DNA of 41,471 bases from Eubacterium sp. (GTDB lineage: Bacteria > Bacillota > Clostridia > Lachnospirales > Lachnospiraceae): NCBI GenBank assembly GCA_022769325.1, contig JALEKC010000042.1, positions 1 through 41,471 on the forward strand. Direction: 5' to 3'. The position numbers and the translations under genes were made by a program. This document shows, piece after piece, positions 38,113-41,471 of this stretch. Numbering within the stretch: the stretch's first letter is position 1; each line of letters starts with the position of its first letter. The notes under the pieces were generated by a model, which saw only the letters and a list, made by a program, of their open reading frames with translations, searched no databases and was not told where the DNA came from.

Positions 38113-38169
38113 TGTTATGTACAACAAGTCTATAAACTATATTATAAACTAGTTGTACATAACAGTCAA
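38113..38169 (-). promoter_or_regulatory. araD promoter with paired operator-like inverted repeat
   Basis: TTGACT (38164-38169), a 17-base spacer and TATAAT (38141-38146) form a strong minus-strand promoter. A perfect 13-base inverted repeat, TGTTATGTACAAC at 38113-38125 and its complement at 38152-38164, has one arm inside the spacer and the other just after the start point. The TTGTAC core resembles AraR-type operators of Bacillus. Repression by looping or dimer binding is inference. Confidence 0.75.
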
Positions 38170-38199
38170 TGAAAGTTTGAAAGGAAATTCGTCCTGTAA

Positions 38200-39132
38200 T
38201 TACTCGACAAACAATGGAGTTGAGTAATATCTGTCTCCACTGTCCGGCAAAAGAACAACTATGGTTTTCCCTTTATTTTCCGGTTTTTTAGCTTCCTCAA
38301 TGCCTGCCCATAAAGCAGCACCGGAAGAGATTCCTACCAAAATGCCTTCTTCTTTGGCGATCAACTTGCCAGTTTCAAAAGCGGCCTCATTTTCAACCGT
38401 AATAACCTTGTCATAAATCTTTGTATTCAACACATCAGGTACAAATCCGGCACCAATTCCCTGAATCTTATGCGCTCCGGATTTTCCTTCCGAGAGAACC
38501 GGAGAAGAAGCAGGTTCCACGGCAAATGCCTGCACCGATGGCTTTTTGTCTTTCAAATACTCGCCCACACCGGTAATGGTTCCACCAGTACCGACACCTG
38601 CAATAAAGATATCCACTTCACCATCGGTATCCTCCCAAATTTCCGGTCCTGTGGTCTTTTTATGTGCCGCTGGATTCGCTGGATTTACAAATTGCCCTGC
38701 AATGATACTTCCCGGTGTTTCCTCCTGCAATTCTTTGGCTTTTGCAATGGCTCCACTCATTCCTTTGCTTCCATCTGTCAATACAATTTCCGCTCCGTAT
38801 GCCTTAATAATATTTCGACGTTCAACACTCATGGTCTCTGGCATTACAATGACGGTACGATAACCTTTTGCCGTTGCAATAGCAGCCAGGCCAATACCTG
38901 TATTTCCGGAAGTCGGCTCGATGATCGTGGATCCCTCTTTTAAGCGTCCACTTTTTTCTGCTTCTTCAATCATCTCAAGAGCAATACGGTCTTTTACGCT
39001 TCCAGCGGGATTGAAATATTCCAATTTTGCCAGAACTCTTGCCTCTAAGCCCAGTTCCTTTTCAATGTTTGTAAACTCTACAAGTGGTGTTTTTCCGATT
39101 AATTCGGTAGCATTTTTGTAAATTTTTCCCAT
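38200..39132 (-). CDS. cysK: Cysteine synthase A (O-acetylserine sulfhydrylase)
   Basis: This 310-residue PLP enzyme has NPAGSVKDR with the PLP Lys47, TSGNTG for substrate binding, and GTGGTITGVGEYL for the phosphate loop. It makes L-cysteine from O-acetylserine and sulfide in the cytosol. It follows the Rrf2 regulator gene by 24 bases, with AAGGAAGCG before the ATG. No clear terminator follows before the araD promoter. No cysE is seen in the window. Confidence 0.96.
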   Translation of the reverse strand: MGKIYKNATELIGKTPLVEFTNIEKELGLEARVLAKLEYFNPAGSVKDRIALEMIEEAEKSGRLKEGSTIIEPTSGNTGIGLAAIATAKGYRTVIVMPETMSVERRNIIKAYGAEIVLTDGSKGMSGAIAKAKELQEETPGSIIAGQFVNPANPAAHKKTTGPEIWEDTDGEVDIFIAGVGTGGTITGVGEYLKDKKPSVQAFAVEPASSPVLSEGKSGAHKIQGIGAGFVPDVLNTKIYDKVITVENEAAFETGKLIAKEEGILVGISSGAALWAGIEEAKKPENKGKTIVVLLPDSGDRYYSTPLFVE

Positions 39133-39156
39133 GCCAACTCGCTTCCTTTCTATTTA

Positions 39157-39591
39157 TTATATGATATAATTGTCTGTTTTTTCCATTTGCCACTCCACCA
39201 ACTGTGCCAGCGTAATGCCATCTACCACACCATCTATGGCATCTTTCAGTCGCTTCCAAAGTTCTAGAGTAGCACAGGTATCCTGACGCTCACATGTATT
39301 TTCCTCATACTCAAGACAGCTAACCGGTGCAAGATTCCCCTCCGTCAGCCGCAAAATCATACCTGCCGTATATTCTTCCGGAGGCTTTACCAATTGATAG
39401 CCGCCCTGTGGTCCACGGATTGCCCGCACATAACCGGCTTTATTCAGAATCGACACAATCTGCTCTAAATATTTTATGGAAATTCCCTGTCGTGCAGAGA
39501 TATCTTTTATCCGCACCGGTGTTCCATTGTCATAAATCGCCAAATCTAACATCAAGCGAAGTGCGTATCTCCCTTTTGTTGAAATCTTCAT
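39157..39591 (-). CDS. Rrf2 family regulator, IscR/CymR-like
   Basis: This 144-residue winged-helix protein begins MKISTKGRYALRLMLDLA and has RGPQGGYQL in the wing, the signature of Rrf2 regulators. Three Cys follow (SCLEYEENTCERQDTC, spaced C-x7-C-x5-C), close to the iron-sulfur ligands of IscR, so it may sense iron-sulfur status and not only cysteine as CymR does. It lies between metY and cysK, only three bases after metY, with a weak ribosome site and probable coupling. Control of these sulfur genes is likely but inferred. Confidence 0.9.
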   Translation of the reverse strand: MKISTKGRYALRLMLDLAIYDNGTPVRIKDISARQGISIKYLEQIVSILNKAGYVRAIRGPQGGYQLVKPPEEYTAGMILRLTEGNLAPVSCLEYEENTCERQDTCATLELWKRLKDAIDGVVDGITLAQLVEWQMEKTDNYII

Positions 39592-39594
39592 ATC

Positions 39595-40896
39595 TTACAC
39601 CAAAGCCTTGAATGCTTCTTCAAGGTCATAGATAATGTCATCCGCATTTTCGGTACCGATGGAGAGGCGGATTGTATTTGGCTTGATGCCCTGGTCTGCC
39701 AATTCCTCCCGGCTCAGCTGCGAATGTGTTGTGGATGCCGGATGGATTACCAAAGATTTTACATCTGCAACATTTGCCAACAGGGAGAATAATTGTAAAT
39801 GATCGATGAATTTCTTTGCTTCGGCATCACTTCCCTTAATCTCAAAGGTAAAGATGGAACCTCCACCATTTGGGAAGTATTTTTTATATAATTCCTGCTG
39901 CTTTGGATCCTTGGATACAGAAGGATGATTTACCTTTTCTACCAATGGATGATTTTCCAGGTAGTTAACTACTTTTAAAGCATTCTCAACATGTCTTTCA
40001 ACACGAAGTGACAATGTCTCAAGTCCCTGTAGGAAAAGAAATGCATGAAATGGTGAAAGTGTGGCTCCGGTATCACGGAGAAGAATGGCACGAATTTTCG
40101 TGACAAATGCAGCCGGTCCCACTGCTTTTGTAAAGCTGATTCCATGGTAACTTGGATTCGGTGCTGTCAGGGATTCAAATTTTCCACTTGCTTCCCAATC
40201 AAATTTACCACTATCTACAATCACTCCACCAATGGCCGTTCCGTGACCTCCGATAAATTTCGTTGCAGAGTGTACCACAATATCCGCACCATACTCAATC
40301 GGACGAACAAGGTAAGGAGTTGCGAATGTGTTATCAATCACCAATGGAATTTTATTTTCATGTGCAATCTTTGCAATGGATTCAATATCTACCACATCGG
40401 AATTTGGATTTCCCAATGTCTCGATAAAAACAGCTTTTGTATTTTCCTGAATGGCTCCTTTTATTTCTTCAAAATTTTCCGGATCCACGAAAGTTGCACT
40501 AATACCATAATCGGTAAGTGTGTGAGCAAGAAGATTATAGGTTCCACCATAAATATTCTTTGCTGCTACGATGTGATCCCCACTGTGAGCAAGATTCTGA
40601 ATGGTATAAGAAATAGCTGCTGCTCCGGATGCCACTGCCAGTGCCGCAACTCCACCCTCCAATGCTGCGATACGCTGTTCAAACACATCCTCTGTTGGAT
40701 TTGTCAATCGTCCATAAATATTACCTGCATCGCTCAATCCAAATCTTGCTGCCGCATGCTCACAATTGCGAAATACATAAGATGAGGTCTGATAAATCGG
40801 AACTGCTCTTGCATCCGTAGCTGGATCCGGAGACTCTTGTCCAACATGAAGTTGTAGTGTTTCAAATTTGTACTCTCTTTTCTGTGTATCTGCCAT
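39595..40896 (-). CDS. metY: O-acetylhomoserine sulfhydrylase (second of two)
   Basis: This 433-residue PLP enzyme has [16 protein letters not shown] with the PLP Lys, [14 protein letters not shown], and the closing [12 protein letters not shown] of the family. It is a distinct paralogue of the gene at 36112 and, judging by its usual start ([12 protein letters not shown]), closer to classical MetY. It makes homocysteine from O-acetylhomoserine and sulfide. It is the first gene behind its own promoter at 40960-40988, with AGGAGAATATT before the ATG, and is followed by the Rrf2 regulator and cysK. Confidence 0.93.
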   Translation of the reverse strand: MADTQKREYKFETLQLHVGQESPDPATDARAVPIYQTSSYVFRNCEHAAARFGLSDAGNIYGRLTNPTEDVFEQRIAALEGGVAALAVASGAAAISYTIQNLAHSGDHIVAAKNIYGGTYNLLAHTLTDYGISATFVDPENFEEIKGAIQENTKAVFIETLGNPNSDVVDIESIAKIAHENKIPLVIDNTFATPYLVRPIEYGADIVVHSATKFIGGHGTAIGGVIVDSGKFDWEASGKFESLTAPNPSYHGISFTKAVGPAAFVTKIRAILLRDTGATLSPFHAFLFLQGLETLSLRVERHVENALKVVNYLENHPLVEKVNHPSVSKDPKQQELYKKYFPNGGGSIFTFEIKGSDAEAKKFIDHLQLFSLLANVADVKSLVIHPASTTHSQLSREELADQGIKPNTIRLSIGTENADDIIYDLEEAFKALV

Positions 40897-40959
40897 AATA
40901 TTCTCCTCGCTTTCTTCTTTCTTATATTTTTTAATTATGTACTTTCTTTTGATGTTATT

Positions 40960-40988
40960 ACTATAACCCCTTTTTCCTACTTTGTCAA
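40960..40988 (-). promoter_or_regulatory. Promoter of the metY-rrf2-cysK operon
   Basis: TTGACA (40983-40988), a 17-base spacer and TATAGT (40960-40965) lie on the minus strand, about 65 bases before metY. The AT-rich leader of about 55 bases could hold a regulator site, but no clear repeat is seen. Confidence 0.78.
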
Positions 40989-41015
40989 TAGGAAAACTAA
41001 CATTTTTTTATTTTT

Positions 41016-41212
41016 TGTTACTATTCACAGCGATACAGAATTAGAAACGAATGTGTCGTGTTTACACGTAAGCACACGTTTCTAATTCTGTATCAGGACT
41101 GCGAAGCAGTCACTCCACCCTTATAAGCATTCTTAGCTCCGCAAGGAGCGGGACTGAAGCCGCGTAGCGGCGACGAATGCGCATATGGGTGGAGCGGCTG
41201 TGAATAGTAACA
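41016..41212. repeat. 197-base structured inverted-repeat element (MITE-like or structured RNA)
   Basis: The element is bounded by a perfect 16-base inverted repeat (41016-41031 and 41197-41212). Inside lie an 18-base perfect stem (41032-41049 with 41077-41094) capped by a small hairpin, a six-base stem GACTGC-GAA-GCAGTC (41097-41111), and an arm closed by CTCCACCC/GGGTGGAG (41113-41120, 41187-41194) and GCATTC/GAATGC (41127-41132, 41175-41180). That arm holds two more hairpins: CTCC-GCAA-GGAG and GCCGC-GTA-GCGGC. It therefore folds into a branched cruciform or RNA. No coding frame and no target duplication are obvious. Whether it is a mobile miniature repeat or an RNA is open. Confidence 0.8.
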
Positions 41213-41263
41213 GTTTTCTTGTCAAAGCCCCAAATGCCTATTTCCCGTTATTTTTGAAAAAAA

Positions 41264-41318
41264 AATTGTGCCAGGCAATCGTTTTTAAAAACCTTGTCAA
41301 CGAATACCTGACACAATT
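41264..41318 (-). terminator. Intrinsic terminator of the gene at the right edge
   Basis: A 12-base stem with one mismatch pairs 41264-41275 with 41307-41318. On the minus strand it is followed directly by a run of U residues. It lies 62 bases after the stop of the edge gene and is oriented to end its transcript. Confidence 0.8.
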
Positions 41319-41380
41319 CATTCCTTATATAGGACTGTTTTTTGCTACAGTCTCTTGCATTTTCTTATTGGATATAAAAA

Positions 41381-41471
41381 TTATTTATACAATTCAACCA
41401 ATTTCTGCAAGTGCTCAAAACGTGCCTTTGCAGCTTCCTCAGATTCTTTGAACAGTCTTTCTGCTCTTTCT
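41381..41471 (-). CDS. C-terminal end of a gene cut by the right edge
   Basis: An open frame enters from the right edge and ends with a stop at 41381-41383. Its last residues, ERAERLFKESEEAAKARFEH then LQKLVELYK, are a charged amphipathic helix. The pattern recalls the C-terminal helix of pyruvate:ferredoxin oxidoreductases, but 29 residues are too few to decide. A strong intrinsic terminator downstream supports it as a real gene end. Confidence 0.6.
   Translation of the reverse strand, partial: ERAERLFKESEEAAKARFEHLQKLVELYK

Noticed and set aside
38200-38225. TTACTC/GAGTAA pair at the end of cysK as a terminator
   Set aside because: The stem is only six bases, lies inside the coding sequence and is not followed by a U tract.
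41185-41451. 88-residue plus-strand open frame
   Set aside because: It runs from the repeat element through a terminator and over the end of the edge gene; it has no ribosome site or family features.

Overview
The window reads as chromosomal DNA of an anaerobic, low-to-middle GC Firmicute, most likely a Lachnospiraceae-type clostridium. The evidence is strong purine-rich GGAGG ribosome sites, vegetative promoters with 17-base spacers, a SigK-like sporulation sigma factor beside a Csp-like subtilase, a copA/CsoR copper unit, and the overall protein character. No tRNA, rRNA, CRISPR array, phage or transposase gene was seen.

Positions 1-23105 (all minus strand, read from right to left) are one large cell-surface polysaccharide locus. 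It opens with a promoter-led gene for a 692-residue protein carrying two diverged copies of a GSC/SGNH-like domain. A second strong promoter then precedes a long collinear run: polytopic membrane protein, rfbF, rfbG, rfbH (CDP-glucose to a CDP-4-keto-3,6-dideoxyhexose), a split transketolase, an extended SDR, a GtrB-like glycosyltransferase, two more large membrane proteins, a GtrA-like protein, a DPM1-like glycosyltransferase, manA, manC, gmd, rmd (fructose-6-P to GDP-D-rhamnose) and a phosphohexomutase. A hairpin follows, then a GT2 gene that runs off the window. The two transketolase halves, the SDR and the GtrB-like gene are joined by 4-base ATGA overlaps. This suggests that the CDP-ketosugar receives a two-carbon branch before transfer, a step not usual for rfbFGH loci. 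No flippase, ABC exporter or initiating phosphoglycosyl transferase is seen, so the locus probably continues to the left.

Positions 23143-30748 hold a small cytosolic-looking subtilase with a possible SigE/SigK-type promoter, glycogen phosphorylase, a SigK-like sigma factor overlapping a large Csp-like S8 protease, dihydrofolate reductase and HflX. Positions 30787-34646 hold metal genes: a ZIP transporter, CopA, an HMA chaperone and divergent CsoR. A perfect palindrome fills the spacer of the cop promoter.

Positions 34648-40988 hold glgA, an O-acetylhomoserine sulfhydrylase and araD, downstream of a promoter flanked by a 13-base inverted repeat that looks like an operator. Next come cysK, an IscR-like Rrf2 regulator and a second sulfhydrylase gene behind its own promoter. 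Positions 41016-41212 form a highly structured 197-base inverted-repeat element with no coding content. The right edge holds a terminator and the last codons of a minus-strand gene that enters from outside.
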